Assembly: GCA_000434915.1 (NCBI GenBank)
Contig: FR882069.1
Span: 1 to 13,306, forward strand
Length of the DNA: 13,306 nucleotides
From: Ruminococcus sp. CAG:563
GTDB taxonomy: Bacteria; Bacillota; Clostridia; Oscillospirales; Acutalibacteraceae
Direction: 5' to 3'
The stretch's first letter is position 1. Every line of letters begins with the position of its first letter. Made by a program: the position numbers and the translations under genes. Positions 7,118 through 13,306 of this stretch are shown one piece after another. The notes under the pieces are model-generated. The model searched no databases and was not told the origin of the DNA. It saw only the letters and a program-made list of their open reading frames with translations.

Positions 7118-7449
7118 AAAAAGTTAATAATTCTAAGCCTTTGAAGGGCAAGGTCAGAAAAGGCTTTAAAGCCTATGTTTATGCTGTTCTTTGTATCACA
7201 ATGCTTGTGATTTTCAGCGTTACGGCTTTGGCGGCGGGAGATCCTGTCGGTGTTGTAAACAATCTTTCAACATTCATTTTCGGACTTATCAGAGCCGTCG
7301 GTCTTATACTGCTCGGCTTCGGTATTGTTCAGGTCGGACTTTCTTTGAAGTCGCACGATCCGTCACAGAGAGCTAACGGATTTCTTACCGTTGCCGGAGG
7401 TATTGTTATTACCTTTGCAAAGGAAATTCTTGATTTGATTGTCAACTGA
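7114..7449 (+). CDS. Maff2/VirB2-like small membrane protein, pilin-like topology
   Basis: The product has 111 residues from a GTG overlapping the coupling-protein stop (GTGA), after GGAGG at 7102-7106. The N-terminus looks like a secretion signal: a basic region (KKVNNSKPLKGKVRKGFK), a hydrophobic core at 20-37, and an ALA-AG site near residues 38-42. Two further hydrophobic helices follow at about 53-78 (FIFGLIRAVGLILLGFGIVQ) and 89-110, with a charged loop KSHDPSQRA between them. This matches the small Maff2-type proteins placed between TraG and the VirB6-like gene in Tn1549-type ICEs, and the layout resembles VirB2/TrbC pilins. Whether it forms a channel or surface subunit in a Gram-positive is unproven. 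A hairpin follows the gene. Confidence 0.75.
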   Translation: MKKVNNSKPLKGKVRKGFKAYVYAVLCITMLVIFSVTALAAGDPVGVVNNLSTFIFGLIRAVGLILLGFGIVQVGLSLKSHDPSQRANGFLTVAGGIVITFAKEILDLIVN

Positions 7450-7462
7450 TTACTGATGATTA

Positions 7463-7493
7463 CGGTCGGCAGGCAAATTAACCTTGCCGATCG
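7463..7493 (+). repeat. hairpin in the spacer after the VirB2-like gene
   Basis: CGGTCGGCAGG at 7463-7473 pairs with CCTTGCCGATCG at 7482-7493 around CAAATTAA, with one bulged base and one G-T type pair. No U run follows, so it is unlikely to be a simple terminator. It lies alone in the 68-nt gap before the VirB6-like gene. It could protect the 3' end of the upstream message or reduce downstream expression, which would favour a high ratio of the small membrane protein. Confidence 0.55.
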
Positions 7494-7517
7494 TATTAAC
7501 TTTAAGGGAGGTCTTTA

Positions 7518-8360
7518 ATGGAAGAATCAAGTAATTGGGTAGTGCAAAATCTCCAGAATGCACTTGCCACTTGGAACAATAAATTAAGTGAAATATGGCT
7601 TCTCATCACTCAATCACCCGAAGAGTTCAAGGATGGTACAATATGGACTGTGATAACCAACATTCACGGAGCACTTCAGGCAATAGGATATTCGCTTCTG
7701 GTTTTATTCTTTGTTGTCGGAGTTATGAAAACCTGCGGCAGCTTTGCGGAAATCAAAAGACCCGAAATAGCTTTAAAGATGTTTATTCGTTTTGTGCTTG
7801 CAAAAGCATCTATTGACTACGGACTTGAACTGATGACATCACTCTTTGAAATTGTGCAGGGTATTGTTTCAAAGATTATGGAGACATCGGGATTGTCAAG
7901 TACAACCGAAACCGTTTTACCGGAGTCAATCATAAAGGCGATTGAGAAAAGCGGATTTTGGGAAAGCGTACCGTTATGGGCAGTGACCCTCATAGGCAGC
8001 TTATTTATTACCGTTTTATCGTTCATTATGATTATGACAGTATACGGACGATTTTTTAAAATATATTTATATACTGCTATTGCTCCGGTGCCATTATCAT
8101 CATTTGCAGGCGAGCCGTCGTCCTCCGTAGGAAAGAGTTTTGTTAAATCCTATGCGGCGGTATGCTTAGAGGGAGCAATTATTGTGCTCGGTTGTATAAT
8201 CTTCTCAGTGTTTGCCGCATCACCGCCTGTTGTTGACGAGTCGGCTGCAGCCGTTAATCAGGTGTGGAGCTATGTAGGTGAATTGATATTCAATATGATC
8301 GTACTTGTCGGCACGGTAAAAATGAGTGACAGAGTTGTCAAAGAAATGATGGGACTGTAA
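7518..8360 (+). CDS. VirB6/TrbL-like polytopic T4SS membrane protein
   Basis: The product has 280 residues with a good ribosome site (AAGGGAGG ending at 7511, ATG at 7518). Hydrophobic segments lie at about 53-70 (LQAIGYSLLVLFFVVGVM), 84-98, 151-178 (WAVTLIGSLFITVLSFIMI), 180-194, 212-234 (CLEGAIIVLGCIIFSVF) and 251-267. The block RFFKIYLYTAIAPVPLSSFA (178-197) followed by SSVGKSFVKSYAAVCLEGA is characteristic of the VirB6/TrbL-like proteins of clostridial ICEs (the CD0411/CD1107-type group). VirB6 proteins form the inner-membrane part of the conjugation channel. In related elements the next gene is prgI; here a separate ATPase cassette comes between. The first 40 residues are soluble and may be extracellular or at the membrane surface. 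Confidence 0.85.
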   Translation: MEESSNWVVQNLQNALATWNNKLSEIWLLITQSPEEFKDGTIWTVITNIHGALQAIGYSLLVLFFVVGVMKTCGSFAEIKRPEIALKMFIRFVLAKASIDYGLELMTSLFEIVQGIVSKIMETSGLSSTTETVLPESIIKAIEKSGFWESVPLWAVTLIGSLFITVLSFIMIMTVYGRFFKIYLYTAIAPVPLSSFAGEPSSSVGKSFVKSYAAVCLEGAIIVLGCIIFSVFAASPPVVDESAAAVNQVWSYVGELIFNMIVLVGTVKMSDRVVKEMMGL

Positions 8361-8367
8361 AAAACAC

Positions 8368-8395
8368 TTTACAAATTGCGATTTTGTGGTATAAT
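8368..8395 (+). promoter_or_regulatory. sigma-A-type promoter of the ATPase cassette
   Basis: TTTACA at 8368-8373 and a perfect TATAAT at 8390-8395 are 16 nt apart. Transcription would begin near 8402, giving a leader of about 60 nt before the ATPase gene. The first of three direct repeats lies in the spacer between the two boxes, so a protein bound there would block RNA polymerase. This is the clearest promoter in the window and gives the cassette its own transcription inside the transfer operon. Confidence 0.75.
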
Positions 8396-8452
8396 TGCAG
8401 TATAAAATTTGCGATTATGCATATATTTTAAATAATAAAATTTGCGATTTTG
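8376..8452 (+). repeat. three direct repeats with exact 33-bp period (putative operators)
   Basis: The core TTGCGATTTTG appears at 8376-8386, TTGCGATTATG at 8409-8419 and TTGCGATTTTG at 8442-8452. Each is preceded by an A-rich tract (AAAATT before copies 2 and 3). The starts are exactly 33 bp apart, about three helical turns, so bound proteins would line up on one face. The sequence between cores is not conserved. Copy 1 is in the promoter spacer, copy 2 just after the expected transcription start, and copy 3 abuts the ribosome site. A DNA-binding or RNA-binding control role is inferred. Confidence 0.7.
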
Positions 8453-8462
8453 AGGTGAGCGC

Positions 8463-9791
8463 ATGTTTAAAAGGAAAATATACGATAAACTGTTGGAATG
8501 GAAAAGAGAATCAGACGGTAAAACGGCTCTGCTTATTGAAGGAGCAAGACGAATCGGCAAATCAACAGTTGCTGAGGAATTCGGAAAGAATGAATATGAA
8601 ACATATATACTTGTGGATTTTTCAACCGCATCAAAAAACGTAAAAGAATTGTTTGATGATGTTTCCGACCTTGATTATATTTTTCTTCAATTGCAGCTTC
8701 AATATAAAATAGATTTAATTGAGAGGAAATCACTTATTATATTTGATGAAGTACAGCTTTGCCCTAAAGCTCGTCAGGCAATTAAATCGCTTGTAAAAGA
8801 TCATAGGTACGACTATATAGAAACAGGCTCGCTCATATCCATAAAAAAGAATGTTAAAGATATTCTGATACCAAGTGAAGAGCGAAAGATATCTATGTAT
8901 CCTATGGATTACGAGGAGTTTCGTTGGGCTGTAGGCGACACAACAACAGTACCTCTTATGAGAAAATGCTTTGAGAGCAACAAAGCTGTAGGAGAACAGC
9001 TTAACAGAAAGCTTATGCGTGATTTTAGACTGTATATGTTGGTTGGAGGAATGCCGCAGGCGGTTAGCGAATATATAGAAACAAATAATTTCAGAAAAGT
9101 AGATGCAGTAAAAAGAGACATTTTAAATCTTTACGCTGATGATTTTATGAAGATTGATCCTACAGGTAAAGCTTCAATGCTTTTTGATGCAATTCCCGCA
9201 CAGCTTAATAAAAACGCCGCAAGATATCAGGTGTCAAGCGTTTTGTCAGACGAAAGAGCAGACGGGCTTCTTGAACTTATTGCCGAAATGAAGGATTCAA
9301 AAACCGTTCTTGTGTCATACCACGCAAACGACCCGAATGTAGGGTTATCTAACAACAAAGATCTTGCCAAATTCAAACTGTTTATTTGCGATACAGGGCT
9401 TTTCACAACGCTTATGTTTAAAGACAGTGATTTTACCGAAAACACTATCTATGAAAGACTTTTGGGTAATAATTTGGGTGCAAATCTCGGTTACTTGTAT
9501 GAAAATATTGTTGCTCAGATTTTGACGGCAAACGGAAATGAATTATTCTATCACACAATAAAAAATGAAGCTTCAAGGCACAGCTATGAGGTAGACTTTT
9601 TGATAACCCGAAAGAACAAAATCTGTCCTATTGAAGTTAAATCGTCAACCTACAGAACGCATAAATCAATAGATGCTTTCTGCGAAAAGTATTCTTCAAG
9701 AATTCTAAATAAATATCTAATTTATACTAAGGATTTCAGCAAAGACAAGGATATATTCTGTTTGCCGGTTTATTATACTCAGTTTATTTAA
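8463..9791 (+). CDS. AAA_14/DUF4143 P-loop ATPase (COG1373-type)
   Basis: This encodes 442 residues; GAGGTGAG at 8452-8459 lies just before the ATG. The N-terminal ATPase domain has Walker A EGARRIGKST (26-35), Walker B LIIFDEVQLCP (91-101, Asp95/Glu96) and TGSLISIKKN (121-130), a block usual in this family. KISMYPMDYEEFRWA (142-156) and LYMLVGGMPQAVSEYI (190-205) mark the middle. The C-terminal DUF4143-type domain contains YENIVAQIL (346-354), EVDFLI (376-381) and PIEVKSS (389-395). The Asp378 and Glu391-x-Lys393 spacing resembles the active site of PD-(D/E)XK nucleases. The family is widespread in gut anaerobes and its function is not established. It is not a T4SS component. With its own promoter, repeats and terminator it looks like inserted cargo between the VirB6-like gene and prgI. 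Confidence 0.88.
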   Translation: MFKRKIYDKLLEWKRESDGKTALLIEGARRIGKSTVAEEFGKNEYETYILVDFSTASKNVKELFDDVSDLDYIFLQLQLQYKIDLIERKSLIIFDEVQLCPKARQAIKSLVKDHRYDYIETGSLISIKKNVKDILIPSEERKISMYPMDYEEFRWAVGDTTTVPLMRKCFESNKAVGEQLNRKLMRDFRLYMLVGGMPQAVSEYIETNNFRKVDAVKRDILNLYADDFMKIDPTGKASMLFDAIPAQLNKNAARYQVSSVLSDERADGLLELIAEMKDSKTVLVSYHANDPNVGLSNNKDLAKFKLFICDTGLFTTLMFKDSDFTENTIYERLLGNNLGANLGYLYENIVAQILTANGNELFYHTIKNEASRHSYEVDFLITRKNKICPIEVKSSTYRTHKSIDAFCEKYSSRILNKYLIYTKDFSKDKDIFCLPVYYTQFI

Positions 9792-9813
9792 ATATCTAAA
9801 CATTCGTTTTTTT

Positions 9814-9842
9814 AGCATCACTTCGGTGATGCTTTTTCTTTT
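9814..9842 (+). terminator. strong intrinsic terminator after the ATPase gene
   Basis: AGCATCAC at 9814-9821 and GTGATGCT at 9826-9833 form a perfect 8-bp stem closed by a TTCG tetraloop. It is followed by TTTTCTTTT (9834-9842) and preceded by a T run at 9807-9813. This is a textbook rho-independent terminator. It stops 5 nt short of the prgI ribosome site (9848-9852), leaving no room for another promoter, so prgI and virB4 must rely on read-through or on a promoter that I cannot see. Confidence 0.9.
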
Positions 9843-9859
9843 AGATTGGAGGAATGTCA

Positions 9860-10234
9860 TTGGAAGTAAAAATTAACAGAGAAATACGAGATTACAGCGA
9901 AGCGGTATATTTCGGGCTTAATCTTCGTCAGTTTGTATTTTCGGTACTTGCTTGCGGCGTTGCGGTAGGTTTGTACTTTCTTTTAAAACCGTTTTTCGGC
10001 ATAGAAACACTCAGTTGGGTTTGCATTGTCGGTGCGGCACCGTTTGCAGCTCTTGGATTTTTTAAATACCACGGTATGACGGCAGAGAAAGTTTTGCTTG
10101 CTTATATTAAGAGCGAAGTCTTGATGCCGAAGGAGCTAAAGTTTGTTTCGACGAACTATTATGACAGTATGGAAAGGGGAGATGAAATTGTTCGATCTCA
10201 TAGGAACGATAAAAAAGAAAAGCGGACTCGATGA
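9860..10234 (+). CDS. prgI: PrgI-family T4SS membrane protein
   Basis: The product has 124 residues from the TTG at 9860, 7 nt after GGAGG (9848-9852). The ATG at 9854 is in frame but only 1 nt from that site, and the family usually begins at the MEVKINxEIRDY sequence that the TTG start gives. FGLNLRQFVFSVLA (18-31) is the family signature. Two membrane helices lie at about 24-46 and 51-69, followed by a soluble tail ending in basic RNDKKEKRTR. PrgI proteins are VirB3-like partners of VirB4 in Gram-positive T4SS, where they probably anchor that ATPase at the membrane. Its 3' end overlaps virB4 by 47 nt. An intrinsic terminator lies directly upstream. Confidence 0.88.
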   Translation: MEVKINREIRDYSEAVYFGLNLRQFVFSVLACGVAVGLYFLLKPFFGIETLSWVCIVGAAPFAALGFFKYHGMTAEKVLLAYIKSEVLMPKELKFVSTNYYDSMERGDEIVRSHRNDKKEKRTR

Positions 10235-12536
10235 AATATTCGGTGACGGAATGAACGTTCCGAAATCTGTTCAGGATGTTATAAGGATTGATGCAGTATA
10301 TTCGGACGGTATATTTATGACAGGAAAGGACAGATATTCAAAAACATTCAAATTTACCGATATCAATTATGCAGTATCAAGCAAAGAGGATAAAGAGTCG
10401 CATTTTCTTAAATTCAGTGAAATACTTAACTCACTTGAAAACGGTATTTCAAGTCAGATTACGATAATAAACAGGAAACTTAAACACAATGAATTAAAAG
10501 AAATTGCATTGCTGGAAAAAGCCAATGACAATAAGGATAAATACCGTAAAGAAATCAATGATATGCTTACAATGTTGGCAAACGGAGCAAATGCAATCGT
10601 GCAGGACAAATATGTAACGCTGACCATTCAGAAGAAAAGTATAAGTGAAGCGAGAAGTCATTTTAACCGTGTGGGTGCAGACCTGATTGCACATTTTTCA
10701 AGACTCGGTTCAAAATGCACCGAACTTGATTTAACAGAAAGACTTCGCATTATACACGATTTTTGCAGACCCGAAGAAGCTGCAGATTATCATTTTGATT
10801 TAAGGGATACTATGAGAAAAGGTCAGAGCTTTAAGGACTACATTTCACCGGATGGGTTTGAGTTTAAATCCGATTATTTTAAAATCGGTAACAGATTTGG
10901 GAGAGTTCTTTTTATCCGTGACTATCCGTCGTTTGTCAAGGACAGAGTAGTGTGGGACCTTACGGATACAAGCAGAAATATGATATTTAATTATGATATC
11001 GTACCTGTTTCAACAGAAGAGGCCCAGAAGTTTGGAGAGAAACAGGCATTAGGGGTAGAGACTAACATTGCTAATTATCAAAGAAAACAAAACTCAAACA
11101 ACAATTACACTTCCGTTATTCCCTATGATATGGAACAGCAGAGGAAGGAAGTGAGAGAGTTTCTTGATGACCTGACAACCCGTGATCAAAAAATGTTCAA
11201 GGTTATAATTACGGTTATGCACACAGCCGATACACTTGAACAGCTCAACAGCGATACAGAAGCAATACAGGCAATGGGCAGAAATCATATGTGTCAGATA
11301 GGTATCTTAAAATATCAACAGCTCGAGGGATTTAATGCTACACTTCCGATAGGAATAAATAAAATTGAAGCAAGGCGTACTCTTACAACAGAGAGCCTTG
11401 CTGTTTTTATGCCGTTTAAAGTTCAGGAAATCCAACATGACGGCGGCGTATTTCAGGGCGTCAATGTTATATCGAAAAATATGATTATTGTAAACCGAAA
11501 GTTTCTGCTTAACGGCAACTGTTTTATTCTCGGTGTATCCGGTTCGGGTAAATCATTCACCGCAAAGGAAGAAATGGTAAATCTCCTTCTTTCAACCGAT
11601 GCAGATGTTATGATAATCGATCCGGAACGTGAATACTCCGCTCTTGTTGAAGCAATGGACGGACAGGTCATTGAGCTTTCTGCAAAAAGTAAAAATCATA
11701 TCAACTGCCTTGATATAAACAAAGAATATGCCGACGGAGCAAGTCCTATTGCATTTAAAGCCGAATTTGTATTATCGTTGTTTGAACAGGTTATCGGCAA
11801 AGGCGGAGTTAATGCAATTCAGAAATCCATTGTTGACCGTTGTCTTGCAAATGTATATAAAAACTATATAAAGAGGGGATATACGGGTAAAGTTCCGACG
11901 CTTGTTGATTTATGCAATGATTTAAAACAGCAGCCTGAAGCTGAAGCGCTTGAACTTGCTACTGCGATGGAACTGTTTGCATCGGGTTCACACAGCACGT
12001 TTGCACAGAAAACAAATGTTAATGTTGAGAACAGACTTATATGCTACGACATACTTGAACTCGGCAGCCAGCTTATGCCTATCGGTATGCTTGTTGTTCT
12101 TGACAGTATTCTTAACCGTATAACCAAAAACCGTGCGGAGGGCAGAGAAACATACATTTTTATTGATGAAATATATCTTCTCTTTCAACACGAATACTCG
12201 GCGAATTTTCTTTTTACACTTTGGAAACGAGTTCGTAAATACGGTGCATACTGCACGGGTATTACTCAAAACGTTGATGATCTTTTGCAAAGTCATACGG
12301 CACGAACAATGCTTGCCAACTCTGAATTTATCATAATGCTTAATCAGGGAGGTACAGACAGAGAAGATCTCGCAAATCTTTTGCAGATAAGTGAAACCCA
12401 GATGACGCATATTACAAATGTTGAAGTCGGTCACGGTCTTGTTAAGGTCGGTTCGGCACTGGTTCCTTTTGAAAGAAAATTCCCGAAAGATACAGAACTT
12501 TATAAGCTTATGTCAACTAAAGTTGGTGAACAGTAA
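10188..12536 (+). CDS. virB4: VirB4-type T4SS ATPase
   Basis: VirB4 ATPases power channel assembly and substrate transport at the cytoplasmic membrane. The likely start is TTG 10188, 6 nt after GGAG (10178-10181). The in-frame ATG at 10182 touches that site with no spacing, and the frame opens as far back as 10143. From the TTG there are 782 residues. The N-terminal domain (about 1-430) includes VFMPFKVQEIQHDGGVFQG (406-424). Walker A is GVSGSGKS at 449-456, followed by FTAKEEM. IIDPEREYSALVEAM is at 476-490. Walker B is YIFIDEIYLLF at 656-666 (Asp660/Glu661). WKRVRKYGAYCTGITQNVDD (679-698) and LNQGG (718-722) are also characteristic. Length and motifs fit an intact protein. The stop overlaps the next start (TAATG). 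Confidence 0.95.
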   Translation: MFDLIGTIKKKSGLDEIFGDGMNVPKSVQDVIRIDAVYSDGIFMTGKDRYSKTFKFTDINYAVSSKEDKESHFLKFSEILNSLENGISSQITIINRKLKHNELKEIALLEKANDNKDKYRKEINDMLTMLANGANAIVQDKYVTLTIQKKSISEARSHFNRVGADLIAHFSRLGSKCTELDLTERLRIIHDFCRPEEAADYHFDLRDTMRKGQSFKDYISPDGFEFKSDYFKIGNRFGRVLFIRDYPSFVKDRVVWDLTDTSRNMIFNYDIVPVSTEEAQKFGEKQALGVETNIANYQRKQNSNNNYTSVIPYDMEQQRKEVREFLDDLTTRDQKMFKVIITVMHTADTLEQLNSDTEAIQAMGRNHMCQIGILKYQQLEGFNATLPIGINKIEARRTLTTESLAVFMPFKVQEIQHDGGVFQGVNVISKNMIIVNRKFLLNGNCFILGVSGSGKSFTAKEEMVNLLLSTDADVMIIDPEREYSALVEAMDGQVIELSAKSKNHINCLDINKEYADGASPIAFKAEFVLSLFEQVIGKGGVNAIQKSIVDRCLANVYKNYIKRGYTGKVPTLVDLCNDLKQQPEAEALELATAMELFASGSHSTFAQKTNVNVENRLICYDILELGSQLMPIGMLVVLDSILNRITKNRAEGRETYIFIDEIYLLFQHEYSANFLFTLWKRVRKYGAYCTGITQNVDDLLQSHTARTMLANSEFIIMLNQGGTDREDLANLLQISETQMTHITNVEVGHGLVKVGSALVPFERKFPKDTELYKLMSTKVGEQ

Positions 12537-13306
12537 TGGAGAAAAAGATAAAAACCCGTGAAGTTGTAAATGACATTAAAGTTCACAATGCGGCGGTTAA
12601 TGTCGGAGACAAAATGAAAAATATCGGCATAAAAACAAAAGAGAAGATATCAAAAAACATTCAACCGAATGACAATACATCACCTGAACAGTATGCGGCT
12701 GATAAAGTGTCGGAGAAAATGAGAGCAGCTGCCGAAACTGTTGCGATTGATTCAGAAAAAGTCAGTCGTAAAGTCGCCGGTGAAGCCAAGACCAAGATTA
12801 AAGAAAAACGTGCAGAGAAAAAGGAAGCCGTTAAGAATCATATTGATGATAGCGAGATAAATAAGTCAGATATGACGTATAACAAAAGTGAGGATAAGTT
12901 ACGAAGCGAAGATAAAGCGAAAGAAAAACATAAAATTTATAAAAACGATCAGAAACAGAAAAATGACATTAAAACAAAATCGGATAATGGACAAATAAAA
13001 GTCAATAATGATAAACCGACGATTAAAGAAAATACATCGGTTCTGCCAAAAACTAAACCACAATCTGATCCTATTTTTGATGAAAAGAAAAAGCCTCGTC
13101 AAAGAAAGTTATCTCAGCCGAAAACCAAGGAAAAATGTACTATAAAAAAGATAGGGTCGGAAAGGCAAAAGATTAAAACAGTAAGGAATGAAGCCAAGAA
13201 GATCAAACAAACGAAAAAGAGCTTTGATAATACCTCAAAAAGCATCAAAACAGCTGAGAAATCTGTCAAGGCTACAAAAAACACGGCAAGTAAAACGGTT
13301 GAAACC
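12536..13306 (+). CDS. CD1108-type T4SS cell-wall hydrolase, N-terminal part only
   Basis: The frame opens at an ATG overlapping the virB4 stop (TAATG) and stays open to the end of the window: 257 residues with no stop. The start REVVNDIKVHNAAVNVGDKM (8-27), the SPEQYAADKVS segment (49-59) and an AAAETVAIDSEKVSRKVAGE stretch match the N-termini of CD1108-family mobile-element proteins, which follow virB4 in Tn1549-type ICEs. The remainder is extremely rich in Lys, Glu, Asn and Thr and near the end turns into KT-rich repeats (IKTAEKSVKATKNTASKTVE). In relatives such repeats lead into a membrane helix and then lysozyme-like and NlpC/P60 domains that open the peptidoglycan. Those domains would lie beyond the window, so the hydrolase role is inferred. 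The cytoplasmic part seen here may bind VirB4 or DNA. Confidence 0.75.
   Translation, partial: MEKKIKTREVVNDIKVHNAAVNVGDKMKNIGIKTKEKISKNIQPNDNTSPEQYAADKVSEKMRAAAETVAIDSEKVSRKVAGEAKTKIKEKRAEKKEAVKNHIDDSEINKSDMTYNKSEDKLRSEDKAKEKHKIYKNDQKQKNDIKTKSDNGQIKVNNDKPTIKENTSVLPKTKPQSDPIFDEKKKPRQRKLSQPKTKEKCTIKKIGSERQKIKTVRNEAKKIKQTKKSFDNTSKSIKTAEKSVKATKNTASKTVET

Noticed and set aside
8376..8452. Iterons of a replication origin or a short CRISPR array
   Set aside because: There are only three short cores, no replication gene or cas gene nearby, and they fall on a clear promoter and leader; operator-like sites explain them better.
8361..9842. Insertion sequence or transposon carrying the ATPase
   Set aside because: I saw no terminal inverted repeats, target duplication or transposase at the edges; it behaves as a cargo gene block but the mechanism of insertion is not visible.
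11988..12434. 148-residue open frame on the - strand opposite virB4
   Set aside because: It is antisense to conserved VirB4 motifs, Cys/Phe-rich as expected of a shadow frame, and has no ribosome site or partner gene.

Overview
The window is the core transfer region of an integrative and conjugative element (ICE) of the Tn1549 / Clostridioides CTn type. It has a low GC content. Strong Gram-positive Shine-Dalgarno sites, GTG/TTG starts and PrgI-, PcfB- and Maff2-family genes point to a gut Clostridia host (Bacillota); I cannot name a species. All genes are on the + strand. No integrase, excisionase, replication gene, resistance gene, tRNA, rRNA or CRISPR array is visible, so the element must extend past both ends.

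Layout: (1) 1-419, the 3' end of an unrecognised helical-repeat-like protein that begins outside the window. (2) 420-1773, small ICE accessory genes: a DUF3848 protein, a DpnD/PcfM-DUF3846 two-domain protein, and a second small DpnD/PcfM-like protein with a very acidic tail. (3) 1774-1892, a dense cluster of inverted repeats that is a good oriT candidate. (4) 1893-5322, DNA processing: a MobC-like accessory protein, a MOBP-type relaxase, a PcfB/DUF3801 protein, an ArdC-like (DUF1738) protein without an intact HExxH motif, and a small coupled unknown. (5) 5309-8360, the VirD4/TraG coupling protein, a small Maff2/VirB2-like membrane protein with a signal-peptide-like N-terminus, and a VirB6/TrbL-like membrane protein. 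(6) 8361-9842, a self-contained cassette: a promoter with three 33-bp-spaced direct repeats, an AAA_14/DUF4143 ATPase gene and a strong intrinsic terminator. (7) 9860-13306, the T4SS resumes with PrgI, VirB4 and the N-terminal 257 residues of a CD1108-type cell-wall hydrolase cut off by the window end.

How it fits together: MobC and the relaxase would nick at oriT. PcfB and VirD4 would pass the relaxase-DNA complex to a Gram-positive type IV secretion channel made of VirB6-, PrgI- and VirB4-like proteins, with the last protein opening the wall. Genes are tightly coupled, with short gaps or overlaps (59 nt, 14 nt, GTGA, TAATG). The coupling is broken by a hairpin spacer after the VirB2-like gene and by the ATPase cassette.

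The most interesting item is that cassette. It sits between two genes that are normally adjacent, has its own promoter, putative operators and terminator, and its terminator ends 5 nt before the prgI Shine-Dalgarno. Its product joins a P-loop ATPase to a C-terminal D...ExK motif like that of PD-(D/E)XK nucleases. Its role is unknown; a defence, exclusion or regulatory cargo is an inference.
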